DNA of 64,000 nucleotides from Schoenoplectus triqueter (Eukaryota; Streptophyta; Magnoliopsida; Poales; Cyperaceae). The notes under the pieces were generated by a model, which saw nothing but the letters and a program-made list of their open reading frames with translations, was not told the origin of the DNA and made no database searches. Below, in pieces: positions 25,001 through 36,295 of this stretch (its first letter is position 1; every line of letters begins with the position of its first letter). The translations under genes and the position numbers were made by a program. The stretch is taken from assembly GCA_964058805.1 (NCBI GenBank), contig CAXKVV010000062.1:1-64000 (forward strand), written 5' to 3'.

Positions 25001-28000
25001 GGAAATCGAATTTCCGTGTTTATTATTTTCGTCAAATTCAGTTCTTCCATGTTATATCTGTGGAATATATTTTTTATTTTGTTATTAATAAAAAAATCGG
25101 AAAAGTCCCACAAGCTAAAATTAATTGTTTTTTTTTTATTTCTCCTTCCACATGTGGTTTTGTGTTTACTTTTTTTTTTTAAATGAACAAAAAGTCGCCC
25201 TACCTAAGTTTACTTCTATTTTTTTTATTTCTCCTTCCACATGTGGTTGTATTTTTACTTTTCTTTTTAAATGAACAAAAAGTTGCACTAGCTAAATTTA
25301 CATTTTTTTTTCTCCTTCCACATGTGGTTGTGTTTGCGACATGCACATTATAAAAAATATATTACCTCATTGATGCTCGTCTCTAGATCTTTTCTGGTGA
25401 TATCAGCTGAAGTCTGGATAAGTAAAAAAAATTAGACATTATGTATTTACAATTAATCATAAAATAAGAAATTTGTCGTTAATATTATTTAATTAATAAT
25501 TGATATTCTTATGGTGGTTACCTCTTCATAGTCATGGTCACGCACGACTATGATAATTGTTGTTTTTGTCGCTTCGATCTTTACCCTTTCCTGTGATCAT
25601 GGAATCAGATAGAGGAAAAATTAGACGTTGCTTAATTTTGGTTTTTAAATAGATAACTTTTCTGCTACTCTAAACAAACTGAATTTGAGGTTAATATATA
25701 GATTATAACTGCCAGCAGGAAAGAGTAGAACTAATCTGTATCGAAATTATATTAATTATTTTACGAATTTCCACTTTGCCACTGTACGTATGTGAAATTC
25801 AATAACCACATGAACTTCGGCGTTTCTAATTTGTTTCTTACATGGTCCTGCTTAGCTATCAATAATACACACATAACGTATGTATATCCTAAGTACTAAC
25901 AAGTTACTTTTCCGGAATTATCATCAAGTTCTCCGCCTCTCCCTTCAAATATCCTAAAAAGTTTCTCGCCAACCTTTGATAGGGGTGGGATTAGAATTTT
26001 AGTATAAAAAGACCGAGACGTGAGTTGACATTAGTAAAGTATTAAAATTAATAAATTTGAAGAGATTAATACACCTCATGAAATTAAAAATATATGATAA
26101 ATTTTAATCTGATATATAACTTTTGTGGAATTGAGGAGATAAAGTCAGACTCCTCAGCCCCTTTGTCTTCCTCCCTGCTTGACAGCATATTTGGGCCTGA
26201 TTACCAGTAATAATATTAATGTTTTCCACTTTTCTTTTTGATGGAGCTATGGTGATGGACTGATGGTGAAAAAATTGACAAATATGTTGGATTCTTATAT
26301 ATCCTCCCAGCATTTAATAATTCCATGGTTTAATTAGCAATAAGTTGCAATGGAGAAAGAACACGCAACATACCTCAAAAATTAACTTGATGAGCGCAAG
26401 ATTTGCACCTTGCTGTCGACCGATGTCATGAAACCACCTGTATGTGAAAGGTAATGTTACACGTCTTTATTAGTTATATTTGATTATATAAAGTATGCTG
26501 TTTAAGATCTAATTTTGTAACTTAATTTTATTGTACTTTTCATCAAATATATAATGGTGTTGCATCAGTTTCGTGTTAATTAAGGGAAAAATGTTATAAA
26601 CATAAGTAACAAATAAACTAACATGTTTAGTAACAGAACGTCAGAAACAGTCAAGGAAAACAGTGCACTTTGCCTTTCAAATAATGTATCGTCCTACAAA
26701 AAAAAAATGTCAAAAGCTTTAGAAACAGAAATTTGAGATACAGATATCCAACTAATTACTACAATAAAAGAAATAATACTTGTATCAGTAAGAAAACTCG
26801 ACCCGTGTTTCGACACAAAAAAAATGAAAATATAACTTTGATAAATAAATTATCAAGGATTAAGCAATCAAAAGGAAGGCTCGCTCTCTTGCAACCGAGA
26901 TGAATCATATTATGCTTACTTTTTTAAAGGTTATATACCATAGTTTAATTGTGATGAGCGTTAATTACTTGGAGCTATGTTATTCTCTATTCAAAGTTGT
27001 AAACTTCAAGTCGTGATTTTCAAAAGCCAAGCCTTGAAAAATCCGATCTTGACAACTCTTAACCCGAAGAAGCAACAATAAGCATGAGCTAAGCAAGTAG
27101 CTTGAGATGGATCCGAGCACTATAGCTCGAGATGGTCATGAAGCTCGGATGTTTATCAGAGATGTGCATTAAAGATTTCTGACATTCGTTGTATGTGTCA
27201 GAAAATAACTGATGGAAGCAGTGAAGTAATTGAAATATTTGGCTGACAATTAATGTCATGTATCTAGCATAGATAGCTAGGATTAAACATGCATAGGTAA
27301 AGGGGCATTAATGACATCAAAAATAGTATAAAAAAGATAATATATTTATAACTTTCAGTTGAAATATAAAAGATATCTTTTAGAGTACTATCTTACTTCT
27401 CCCATATTTGTTATTTTATTTTGTTCTCATTTAATTCAATTTGTTGGTTACTCTTGTTATGTGAATAAAATATGCAATCAGATCTCGAGATGGTATCTTC
27501 GAGTTCATAAGTTGAGGATATATTTCAGAAATAAATTTATAGAACTTAAAACAACATTCTCACTATACTACAGACATCTACTGAGCTCTGGGTTGGATGT
27601 AGTAGCTCTATTGTTATCCGATCTAATGCAGAGTTTGTAGCAAATTGTTACGATAAAGTTACCTCTCCTCTTTCTCTTCCGTCAAAACCTTCCACATCCA
27701 TAATAACCATGCCAGGGTTGATACATGTAGCTATCCAGATCCCTTTTGTGGTTTGCTTCCTACATGTTAATCACCAAGTTGGCTAAAGGCATTTGAAATT
27801 ATTTAATTTAAAGTAAACAATAGAGAATTGTAAGATTGAAATTTTTTATTTCTTATAGAAGCAAAGAAATACAAGTACATAATTCATATATATAGTGAGA
27901 GATAGATTAACATAATAAAATTATCTTTAAATTTTAATTTATATTGCTCCATAATTTAAAAAAATGAAAATATTTTATACCGAAATCTTATGTGGTATAA

Positions 28001-29025
28001 AATATTTTTCACGTCGCAAGTCTTATGAGCTGAGAAGTCGTTAACCAGATAGATTGCATAGCAATCTCGCTCAAAAGAAAATTTTCATTGGAGATTAACA
28101 CAATGCAACAACTATTTATGTTCTTTAAATAATTATTTTGAATTTTTTAATGTGTCTCTAAAATATTAATAAAATCATCAGTATTTGTATATAGAAATAT
28201 GTTACTATTAAAAAAAAATCCGAAACACATACTAAAAAAGAAGTATCCTTGAAACAAACAATTAAATATATATGGTGCTGAAAATCCTTTTTTTTTTCCT
28301 TCAGATAAGTAAGTCTCATTTTAATCTTTCTAAATAAAAAAATGCTTAACTACTGAACCAACCCAAATTATATATCCTGCTAAAAATTTGAAAATTGCCT
28401 AAATTGCAAGTGTTGTATGATAATAAAATTTACCTTCCTGCTTTAGCATTGAGCACGTCAAATTTGGCCCCAAATAAGTTGTTTAGTAAGTAACTTTTAC
28501 CTACAATTGAAATGCGGCAATTAATAAAAAGCTGACAATTAGTATAATAGGAAAGGAAAATTATGCTTCTTAATGGAAAAATTAAATACACAGAAAGTTT
28601 TTTACCTTAATAAATTGTTACAATTCAATTATTCTCATTAGGTCATAATAAGCATGCTGACTGCAGTATTTGGGACATGCTAAGGCAAAAATATTTTGAA
28701 TAACATAAAAAATTTCTATCTAAGTTTTGACTTACAACCTCAGGATCATTGTATTTGCCCATTTAAATGTTCATAAAGTTTCTATGTGGATTTTAAACAT
28801 GTGACCTCATGATCATTGTACTTGCCACTATATCACCAATATAATGTTGAGGTTGTGAAACTTATAAATGGATAGGTAAAACTTCATAATTACCGCTGCT
28901 CTGTGGTCCGATGATGGAAACCACGGTGTAGTTCTTTAGTTCTTAACGAAACTCTCAGCTTTACTCGAAAATTCGCCATTTCCGTTTATCATCTGCAGTA
29001 CCATCTTGTTCTCAGGAAGATCCAT
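16041..29025 (-). CDS. RHD3/SEY1/atlastin-like GTPase gene A, 16 exons, one-base break in exon 1
   Basis: Family role: dynamin-like GTPases that fuse endoplasmic reticulum membranes. Exons, in order: 28894-29025, 28434-28500, 27663-27759, 26623-26693, 26374-26437, 25522-25590, 25366-25413, 21866-21922, 21088-21141, 20589-20735, 20422-20490, 20223-20314, 19432-19510, 18441-18618, 17224-17324, 16041-16151. Motifs: P-loop GPQSSGKS split by intron 1, KQTTKGIW (switch I Thr), [12 protein letters not shown] (DxxG), WFHDIGRQQ, and the RD motif in IIIVVRDHD. Exons 11-15 form a helical stalk; exon 16 has a hydrophobic [13 protein letters not shown] and stops early compared with gene B. All phases join, except that exon 1 is one base short near 28935, so the ATG frame meets TAA before the P-loop. 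Product would be about 478 residues against about 800 for RHD3. It may be a pseudogene, use another start, or contain a sequencing error. Confidence 0.8.
17371..17775. mobile_element. MITE hairpin in intron 14 of gene A
   Basis: The left arm begins GGCTATGGTGCTTCGC and the right arm ends GCGAAGCACCATAGCC. The arms match for well over 100 bases, including the AACGGTTTGGATC region. The same tip motif recurs at 57294-57663, 59809-60124 and 63310-64000, so it belongs to a family abundant in introns of both RHD3-like genes. Confidence 0.75.
17804..17870. repeat. 27-bp tandem repeat, about 2.4 copies
   Basis: Units begin CCGTGAGTTTAAG, CCGTGAATTTAAG and CCGTGAGTTTAA. The last one overlaps the start of the next hairpin element. 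Confidence 0.7.
17859..18147. mobile_element. MITE-like hairpin, 289 bp, intron 14 of gene A
   Basis: The left end GTGAGTTTAACT pairs with AGTTAAACTCAC at the right. The arms stay complementary through ATCTTCAAATTTTAATTTAT and CATAAGATTTTTATAT segments to an AT-rich centre. Non-coding. Confidence 0.75.
21590..21849. mobile_element. MITE-like hairpin, 260 bp, intron 8 of gene A
   Basis: GAGATACCATAATTTATATA on the left pairs imperfectly with the right end (reverse complement GGAGATATCACAGAATACC). Both arms carry TTTGTATAGTATTTTGTT in opposite orientations. Non-coding. Confidence 0.7.
23497..25100. mobile_element. 1.6-kb foldback DNA element in intron 7 of gene A
   Basis: The ends are CCGATTTTTTTTATTAATAA on the left and its near-perfect inverse (TTATTAATAAAAAAATCGG) on the right. 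The arms extend about 500-700 bases each, meeting in an AT-rich centre near 24100-24350; the right arm has an extra segment of roughly 190 bases (about 24540-24740). Flanks are AAAAGTCG (23489-23496) and AAAAGTCC (25101-25108), a 7-of-8 match fitting a target-site duplication. The target was a minisatellite whose interrupted unit resumes exactly after the right flank. There is no transposase. The superfamily is unclear (hAT-size duplication, Mutator-like long inverted ends). Confidence 0.82.
25141..25335. repeat. Minisatellite, 81-89-bp units, about 2.3 copies
   Basis: Units start at 25141, 25230 and 25311 with TCTCCTTCCACATGTGGTT and contain GAACAAAAAGTYGC. A further part-unit (CATGTGG...GAACAAAAAGTCG) lies left of the foldback element at about 23470-23496, so the array once continued there. 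Confidence 0.8.
26978..27650 (+). mobile_element. Degenerate LTR-like sequence in intron 3 of gene A
   Basis: It resembles the LTR at 54250-55333: both share a stretch around TCTGACAT...TGTGTCAGA, ATAACTGAT, GCAATTAAT and ATAGYTAGGATTA, in the same order. No internal coding region is next to it, so it is probably an old solo LTR. Borders are approximate. Confidence 0.5.
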
Positions 29026-29162
29026 TGTTGTCTTTATTAGAAATCAAGTTGGAATGTGTAGCTTGAAGCTTAGATGCTGAGATATTTTTAAATTAATTAG
29101 CGATGTTATGACTTCTGATACGGCCGGGACAGTGCTCTCAATTTTTTTTTATAACTCAACTA

Positions 29163-29170
29163 TATTTATA
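29163..29170 (-). promoter_or_regulatory. Candidate TATA box of gene A
   Basis: Read on the minus strand this is TATAAATA, about 140 bp before the ATG at 29025. The antisense copia remnant begins about 110 bp further upstream, so the promoter would be short or partly retrotransposon-derived. Confidence 0.35.
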
Positions 29171-29279
29171 AAGTATTTTCTCTCTCTTAATTTTGAGACA
29201 TTTTTGCTTGATCCTTTATAAGTTCAACTTAAATATTATGTTATCTCTCATTACGACTCGAGCGATAACTTTTTCTCGG

Positions 29280-30088
29280 CTATTTTTCAAATTTAGAATT
29301 CTCATTTACATGAAAATTTCAAAACACCTTTTCCATTAATTGGTCCACACTAAGAATGTTGCTCTTTATTTTCGGAATGTAGTAAACGTCTTCTACCATC
29401 ACGAGTTTTCTATTATTCGAGAGAAACTTTAGGTTGTCTTTTCCTTTCACCTCTACTTTGGAGGTGTCTCTGAAGGAAACTGTTCCGGCTAACTCGGTCA
29501 TTTTAGCAAATAAATATTTGTGATTGGTCATATGATTGCTAGCTCCTGTGTCAAGATACTACACAATATCACACCCAGAAGTCGATGGAGTCTGCCATCA
29601 ACAACACTTTCTCATCTTCGATCACTTCAGCGTAGTTGGTTTTGCCTTATACTTTTTTTTCTACTCAGCAATCCCGAGCGTAATGTTCATTCTTACCGTA
29701 ATTATAGCAATCTACAATGGATTTTCTTCTGCCTTGTTGGCTTTTCCCTCATCTTTGCGAGGTTGGGCTTGACTGCCCCGACTGGCTCGACTCTCCTCGG
29801 TCACGTCATCTGCGACCTCCTCGGTTGATGCATGTTATACCTTTTGCACGTACAATGCTTTCTATTCGAGAACCACCTTAGCATGAAAGGCCTCCTCGAG
29901 AGTTTCTTTCTTCAACCCAGAGTAAATTGAACTTTTAAAAAAGATTTTGAGCGTACTTCTGCATAGACTTATAAGATGAAAAAACAATACTGTTATATTT
30001 TTTTAGAAATGGCGCCAGTAGTAAAATAGGAGGGAACATTTTAGAGTGCATATGAAGCATCCAATATCAAAATGGTCTTGCAATATAG
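29280..30088 (-). pseudogene. Old antisense copia remnant (gag end and protease)
   Basis: Read on the minus strand it shows a decayed gag zinc knuckle near 29700 (CYNYGKNEHYARDC, second Cys lost), then the protease site YLDTGASNHMT near 29545, then the region VYYIPKIKSNILSVDQL ending at 29319. Stops interrupt the frame around the knuckle. Integrase, RT and LTRs are absent. The complete copia at 30094 is inserted at its 5' side, so this remnant is the older one. Confidence 0.8.
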
Positions 30089-30093
30089 AGCTG
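30089..30093. repeat. Target-site duplication, 5' half (AGCTG)
   Basis: It matches AGCTG at 35197-35201 on the far side of the copia element. Five bases is the usual copia duplication length. Confidence 0.9.
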
Positions 30094-30351
30094 TGTAAAA
30101 GATTGAAATCATGTGCCCCTGACAATCTGCACAAAATAAGAAGTTGAGCATAATTCTCTCCAGACCGTTGGAAGTATTCCTATATTGAGCTGTGTGATTA
30201 GTGTATAATTAGCCTTGATAGTTTTTCTTATTTAACACTCTATTTTTAGATAGTTTGCTATGTAAATCTCTGTACAATTGTCTATATATAGGCGCTTGTC
30301 TTCTGTAAATGATATGAGAAATAGAATAATTACAATCAATCAATTATTTCA
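30094..30351 (+). repeat. Copia 5' LTR (258 bp)
   Basis: TGTAAAAG...TTATTTCA. A TATA-like CTATATATAG lies near 30283-30292. It differs from the 3' LTR at 5 sites, including GAGC against GGAC near 30146. Confidence 0.95.
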
Positions 30352-30363
30352 TGGTATCAGAGC
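30352..30363 (+). other. Primer binding site (initiator Met-tRNA)
   Basis: TGGTATCAGAGC directly follows the 5' LTR. This is the standard plant copia primer site, complementary to the 3' end of initiator Met-tRNA. Confidence 0.95.
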
Positions 30364-30425
30364 AGAAAAAACATTGGTAATCTAATCCTCCCGAAGTACT
30401 TCCTGATTCAAGCAGCCGGCAAGCA

Positions 30426-33400
30426 ATGTCAACTGGCCAGGAAGATCTGAGGCGCAGTACTGAAGAGCTTCATCTGTCACAGAGTCAGACAGTAGTCCCA
30501 CCTGTATATTATGATGCAAATCCAGCATTAAAGCTGACAACAGAAATGCTCAATGGTAATAATTATTTATCTTGGTCTGAAGCAATATTATTGGCTCTAG
30601 GTGCTAAATCCTTGTTGAATTATATAACTGACCATCAAAACAGTCCAATGAAGACAGATCCATATTATAACCAATGGATTGCTACTGACAATCTGGTTAG
30701 GCTTTGGGTTTTAAACTCTATGGAACCACCAATCTCTAGATTATTTTTCAGTAGCAATTCTGCCTTTGATTTATGGCAAACAGTCAAGGATATGTTTGGA
30801 CAGCAAAATAACTTTGATCGTATTTTCCAACTCAAACGAGAATTATATCAAACTAAACAAGGTTCTCAGACTATCACTCAGTTGTATGGTTCAATCAAGA
30901 GTAAATTAGACGAATTGAAAATGTACGAGCCAATTACTGCAGACCTTAAGATACTCCAACAAAGATATGAACATGATCGTGTGTATCTTCTGTTGAATAC
31001 CCTAAACTCTGACTATGAACAAGTTCGCAGTCAAATTCTGTATTCTACCGAGCTTCCCACAATCTCAAATGTTATTTCCCTGCTTCAAAGAGAGAAAACC
31101 AGGAAAGCTGTTATGAATCTCACCATTCCAAACACTGACCTATCAGTTGAGAAATCTGTGTTAATAGCAGAAAAAAGTCATAGTGGCATAAATCATACCA
31201 GCAACCGTGGTAGAGGCAGATGCTGAGGCAATAGACCAGCGGTATACTGCGACCATTGTGCAAGAGAAGGTCACAGTCAGGATAGGTGTTGGGTACTCTA
31301 CCCTCATCTGAAGCCGCGCCGAGAAAAAGCAAGCAACGGCGGTGGGCATCAGCTGAGCGCACACACAGCAGCGAACAACACCATTGTCGATCCATCCAAG
31401 TTCACTCTCGAGCAGCTAAGCTAGTTGTTGCAGCAACTAAGTGTCGCCGGCAACGCACCTGCGCAGGCGGCAGAGAGACATAATGCTCCGAAGATAGGTA
31501 AAGGGGTAGGTAAATCCTTGAGTTTTGAAAAAATAGAATCAGTGAATTCATGGGTTGTCGATCAGAGAAAGGGCTCTGATTTGGGAACTGACTTGGGAAA
31601 TATCGAATCCCTGGGGAGAGAAGGTAAAGGTCCAAAGTTTACTAATAACCCAAAGTTTACTAATAACCCCCTGGAAATTAAAAACCTTTCTAAAAATGCC
31701 ACTGATCATAAAAGTTTAGCAGCCCATTCCAATAAAACTACTGAAAACATCGAGTGGATAGTGGACTCAGGAGCCACTGATCATATGGTTAATTGTAACA
31801 TAAATTTAAACCATTTAACTAAACTCGAAAATGCGTAAAATGTGTATTTAGCTGATGGTTCGACTACTCCAATATTAGAAACAGGTCAAATTAATCTGTT
31901 TGGTCAGCCCATAAAGAATATCCTGTGCATACCCAAATTTCCGTCTAATTTGCTTTCGGTTGGAAAAATAACTAGTGAATTAAATTGCAATGTCATTTTT
32001 TCACCTTCATCTGTGATTTTTCAGGACATAATGACTGGGAGGACGATTGGTGAAGGCTCTCTTGAAAGGGGTCTTTATATTGTTAAAAGACAAAAATGTG
32101 TTTTTAATTCCACAAAAGAAAATTTGAATAATTTGTGGCACTGTCGTATGGGCCATCCGTCTGATAGAGTTTTGAGTAAAATCATATATTTGTCTAATTT
32201 GAATTCTAATTGTTGTGAGGTTTGTAATTTTGTAAAACAAATGAAATTACCTTTTTCTTTGTCTAATAATAAAACCAATAAACCTTTTCAACTTATACAT
32301 TCTGATGTGTGGGGCCCAACTCCTATAGACTCTTATGATAATTTTAAGTATTTTATAATGTTTATTGATGATTTTTTCAGAGCCACATGGCTTTATCTTT
32401 TGAACTCAAAAACATAAGTATTTCCTATATTTAAAGATTTTGCTAAACTTATTTCAACTCAATATAACACTCAAATTCGTATTCTTAGAACTGATAATGG
32501 TACTGAGTACATTAACAATAAATTCCGTGAGTTTCTAAGTAATATGGGTATTATTCATCAGACAACTTGTGTCGGAACACCAGAACAAAATGGTATTGCC
32601 GAACGAAAAAATCGACATATTTTAGAAGTAACCCGTTCTCTAATGTTTCAATCAAAAATTCCAAAGCATTTTTTGTCAGATGTCATTCTTACTGCAACCT
32701 ACTTGATAAATAGACTACCAAGTGTTGTTTTAGAATACAAATCACCCTCTAAAACCTTGAACAATCAAAAAATTAGTTTGAACCATCTTCGAATTTTTGG
32801 GTGTACTTGTTTTGTCTACAATCAAGATATTCATCATGATAAGCTAGATTCTAGAGCTATAAAATGTGTATTTATTGGTTATTCCACCAAAAAAAAGGGT
32901 TACAAGTGTCTTGATCCAAATTCTAACAAAATATATATCTCTAGAAATGTTAAATTTGTAGAAACTCAATATTTCTTTGAGAATTTTGCTCAGGGGGAGC
33001 AAGGAACTTCACATCAAAGCCAAGACATCATTGGAGAATTTTCAATTAGCCAAAGTCACAAGCCGCTCCTCACAAGTACAATGCCATCGGAATATGCTGA
33101 AGCCCAATCAAATATTGAAGAAGGAGAAGACAAGGGCCGAAGTCAAAGTCCCCTTAGCAATGAAGACAGCTCACCTCATACACTCATTGGAGCCGAAGAT
33201 ACAGGTGACACAAATCAAACTGTAAGTAATGAACCAATGCTACTACGCAGGTTAGTGAGACAATCCAAACCCTCTGTTAAATTGCAAGATTTTGTTACAT
33301 ATTGTAGTTCTAAATATCCCATACAAAATTATTTAACTTATGATAATATTGCCCCAAAATATAAAACTTTTATTAGTATGGTATCCAAAGAGGTAGAACC

Positions 33401-34951
33401 GCAAACTTTTTTGGAAGCCACCAAAAATCCAATATGGCAAAAGGCTATGCGGGAAGAACTAGAGGCATTAAAAAAAATGACACTTAGAACATTGTGAAAT
33501 TGCCTCAACATAAAAAACCAGTAGGTTGTAGATGGATATATAAAATTAAATATAATAGTGATGGTTCAATAGAAAGATATAAAGCTCGGTTAGTTGCTAA
33601 AGGTTACACCCAAACGTATGGTATTGATTATAAAGAGACATTTGCACCAGTTGCTAAAATGAACACAGTCAGAGTCTTACTTTTTATTGCTGTTAACCTT
33701 GATTTGAATTTGTACCAATTGGATGTCAAAAATGCATTTCTTCAAGGGACTCTTGAGGAAGAGGTTTATATGAATTTACCGCCAGGTCACCCTCATGAGC
33801 ATGATAAAACTTTAGTATGCAAACTAAACAAATCAATATATGGTCTAAAACAGTCTCCAAGAGCTTGGTATGCAAAACTAAGTTCGGCCTTGATACAATT
33901 TGATTTTCAGGTAAGTAATGCTGATCACTCAATGTTTGTCAAACACAACATGAACTGCACCATTGTTGTTTTAATTTATGTTGATGATATTATTATTACA
34001 GGGAATGATATTAATGCAACTCAAGACGTCAAACAATATCTGCAAAAAAATTTTGACATTAAAGACCTTGGAAAACTTAAGTATTTTTTAGACATAGAGA
34101 TTGCTCACTCCAAAAAGGGTTTATTTTTATTCCAAAGAAAATATGTGTTGGACCTACTACAAGAAACTGGAAAATTAGAATGCAAACCTGTAGATACCCC
34201 AATTGAATCAAATATCAAGTTAGGACCTAATGATGGTGAAGTTTTAACAAATATAAGCCAATTTCAGAGGTTGGTAGGAAAATTAATTTATTTAACTGTT
34301 ACTCGTCCTGACATAACATTTGCAGTTAATGTAGTGAGTCAATTCATGCATGCACTAAGAACAACTCATATGGATGCAGTAGTACGAATTTTGAGATATC
34401 TCAAGGGAAGTCCGGGAAGAGGAGTGCGGATGCAAAGGAACAAACATGTGAATATCATGGCATACTCTGATGCAGATTGAGCAAGCAGCAACGATCGAAA
34501 ATCCACTACTGGTTACTGCACATTCATTGGAGGCAATCTAGTAACTTGGAGAAGCAAAAAACAATCAGTTGTAGCACGATCTAGCGCTGAAGCCGAATAT
34601 CGAGCTATGGCAGCCACTACAAGTGAAGTAATCTAGTTGAAGCAACTAGTGAAAGACTTTGGCATTGATTGCAATTATACCATTCCCATGTTTTGTGATA
34701 ATCAAGCTGCAAGGCATATTGCCAATAATCTAATCTTTCATGAAAGAACTAAACACATTGAAATAGACTGCCACTATATATGTGAGAAAATACAATCAAA
34801 GGAAATCGAAACTCCATATATTCCCAGCCAAAACCAACTAGCTGATATATTTACTAAATCATTAACCAAATTTCAGTTCCAAAATATTTTGTCCAATTTG
34901 GGTTCTTTTAATATCTACGAACCCAACTTGAGGGGGAGTGTAAAAGATTAA
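30426..34951 (+). pseudogene. Copia gag-pol with six stops and one frameshift
   Basis: Gag begins at ATG 30426; the knuckle YCDHCAREGHSQDRC is at about 31242-31290. Protease WIVDSGATDHM is near 31751-31786. Integrase follows (LWHCRMGHPS, HSDVWGP, RTDNGTEY, TPEQNGIAERKN), then RT (YQLDVKNAFLQG, YVDDIIITGND) and RNase H. Nonsense codons are at 31224, 31422, 31836, 32415, 33485, 34478 and 34634 (the 33485 one lies just past the shift); the frame moves in an 8-A run at 33470-33477. Between breaks every domain is well preserved, and RT keeps YVDD. Three stops replace normally conserved Trp positions. The spacing shows one ancestral polyprotein frame. Confidence 0.92.
34928..34938 (+). other. Polypurine tract
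   Basis: TTGAGGGGGAG directly before the 3' LTR, the primer for plus-strand synthesis in LTR elements. Confidence 0.85.
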
Positions 34952-35196
34952 AATCATGTGCCCCTGACAATCTGCACAAAATAAGAAGTTGGACATAATT
35001 CTCTCCAGACCGTTGGAAGCATTCCTATATTGAGCTGTGTGATTAGTGTATAATTAGCCTTGATAGTTTTCCTTATTTAACACTCTATTTTTAGATAGTT
35101 TGCTATGTAAATCTCTGTACAATTGTCTATATATAGGCGCTTGTCTTCTGTAAATGATATGAGAAATAGAATAATTACAATCAATCAATTATTTCA
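34939..35196 (+). repeat. Copia 3' LTR (258 bp)
   Basis: Starts TGTAAAAG after the polypurine tract and ends ATTTCA, followed by the AGCTG target duplication at 35197-35201. Identical to 636-893. Confidence 0.95.
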
Positions 35197-36100
35197 AGCT
35201 GCTAGTGAAGTTGTAAAAGAAAAAGTTAAATTTATTTTATCAAATAGATGAGACTGGTATTCATGCTAGGGTCGTGTCAGTCTGCCCGAAAATCTCGCCA
35301 AAAAGAGGGAATAGCAACAACAAGCAATTCCTCTTGGTGTGTTTCTCTTGCTATATCCCAATTTTTTTGCGGTGAATAATAACTCTATTTAAATCCAAAA
35401 TAAAATGAATTTATCTAACTGAAAAACAATCTAAACAGCCGCCCAATTTACCATGTCTATGTAAGACCTCATGTGTTTTTCGATAAAAAAAAATACCTCA
35501 GTGTGCTGTCAGAAGAAATTTTTTTGTTCACGTGTTAGAACTATATGGACGTGAATTGCATCACAAACAAATTGCAATTTCAGAAGTCTGAAAATCATCG
35601 TTTATGGGTCTTCGGAGTACTCATAAGGTTTCAAAATATTAACTTGAATATGTGTATGGAAAGGGACACCGTATATGCGACATGTGGACGCATATGCGAA
35701 TTTATATATAATTAAATTTTATGAATTTTAAAATTTTAATATATATTTTAAACATTAATATATAATTCATCTCTTATTTTGAATAAATATGAAAGTTGGT
35801 GTGGTCATCTTGCTCTTCAGCCACATAAAACCACTGTCCCGTGAGCTACGATTTATGTCGAATTTTGATATAGTGGGGACCAGATCAAACTTTTGCATCT
35901 CCCAAAAAGTTCTGGATATATGCAATGTGTTGTTTCGAGAAATAAATGGATGGCAAAAAGAAGAGCAAATCGAGGACAGTCTCATCAGCGAATTGAATAT
36001 CCTGCTTAACGAGGACCTAAATCAGCTATTATTGTGTCCAATTACTATTTTGAAGATAAAAAATATAAAATCTTAAAAATATAAAAAAATATATATAGAT

Positions 36101-36295
36101 ATGTTCTTGTAGATTGATAGTTTATCAAATTTTATATAATTTTATTAACGTTTGGTAATCCATCAAATATTATTAAATTAAAATCATTGTGAATATTAAT
36201 GAAAGACCATCAAAATTGATAATTTCTGATGAACTATCAAACATTAATAAAATTATACAAAATTTGAAGTTATCAATATACAAGTAGAAGAACAT
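36101..36295. mobile_element. MITE-like hairpin, right copy of 1798-1992
   Basis: Same sequence as the left copy, with matching inverted arms. Confidence 0.7.

Larger units (their letters stand above)
30094..35196 (+). mobile_element. Full-length Ty1/copia retrotransposon, 5103 bp, inactivated
   Basis: Two 258-bp LTRs (TG...CA), a 5-bp target duplication, a primer site for initiator Met-tRNA, a polypurine tract, and the copia domain order gag, protease, integrase, RT, RNase H. The LTRs differ at 5 of 258 positions, all transitions. If one assumes about 1.3e-8 changes per site per year, that is roughly 0.75 million years; the rate is borrowed, not measured here. It copies through RNA, but its own proteins are interrupted, so any movement would need enzymes from relatives. 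Confidence 0.96.

Noticed and set aside
23457..25186. Three frames of 79-102 codons
   Set aside because: They fall in the inverted arms of the foldback element.
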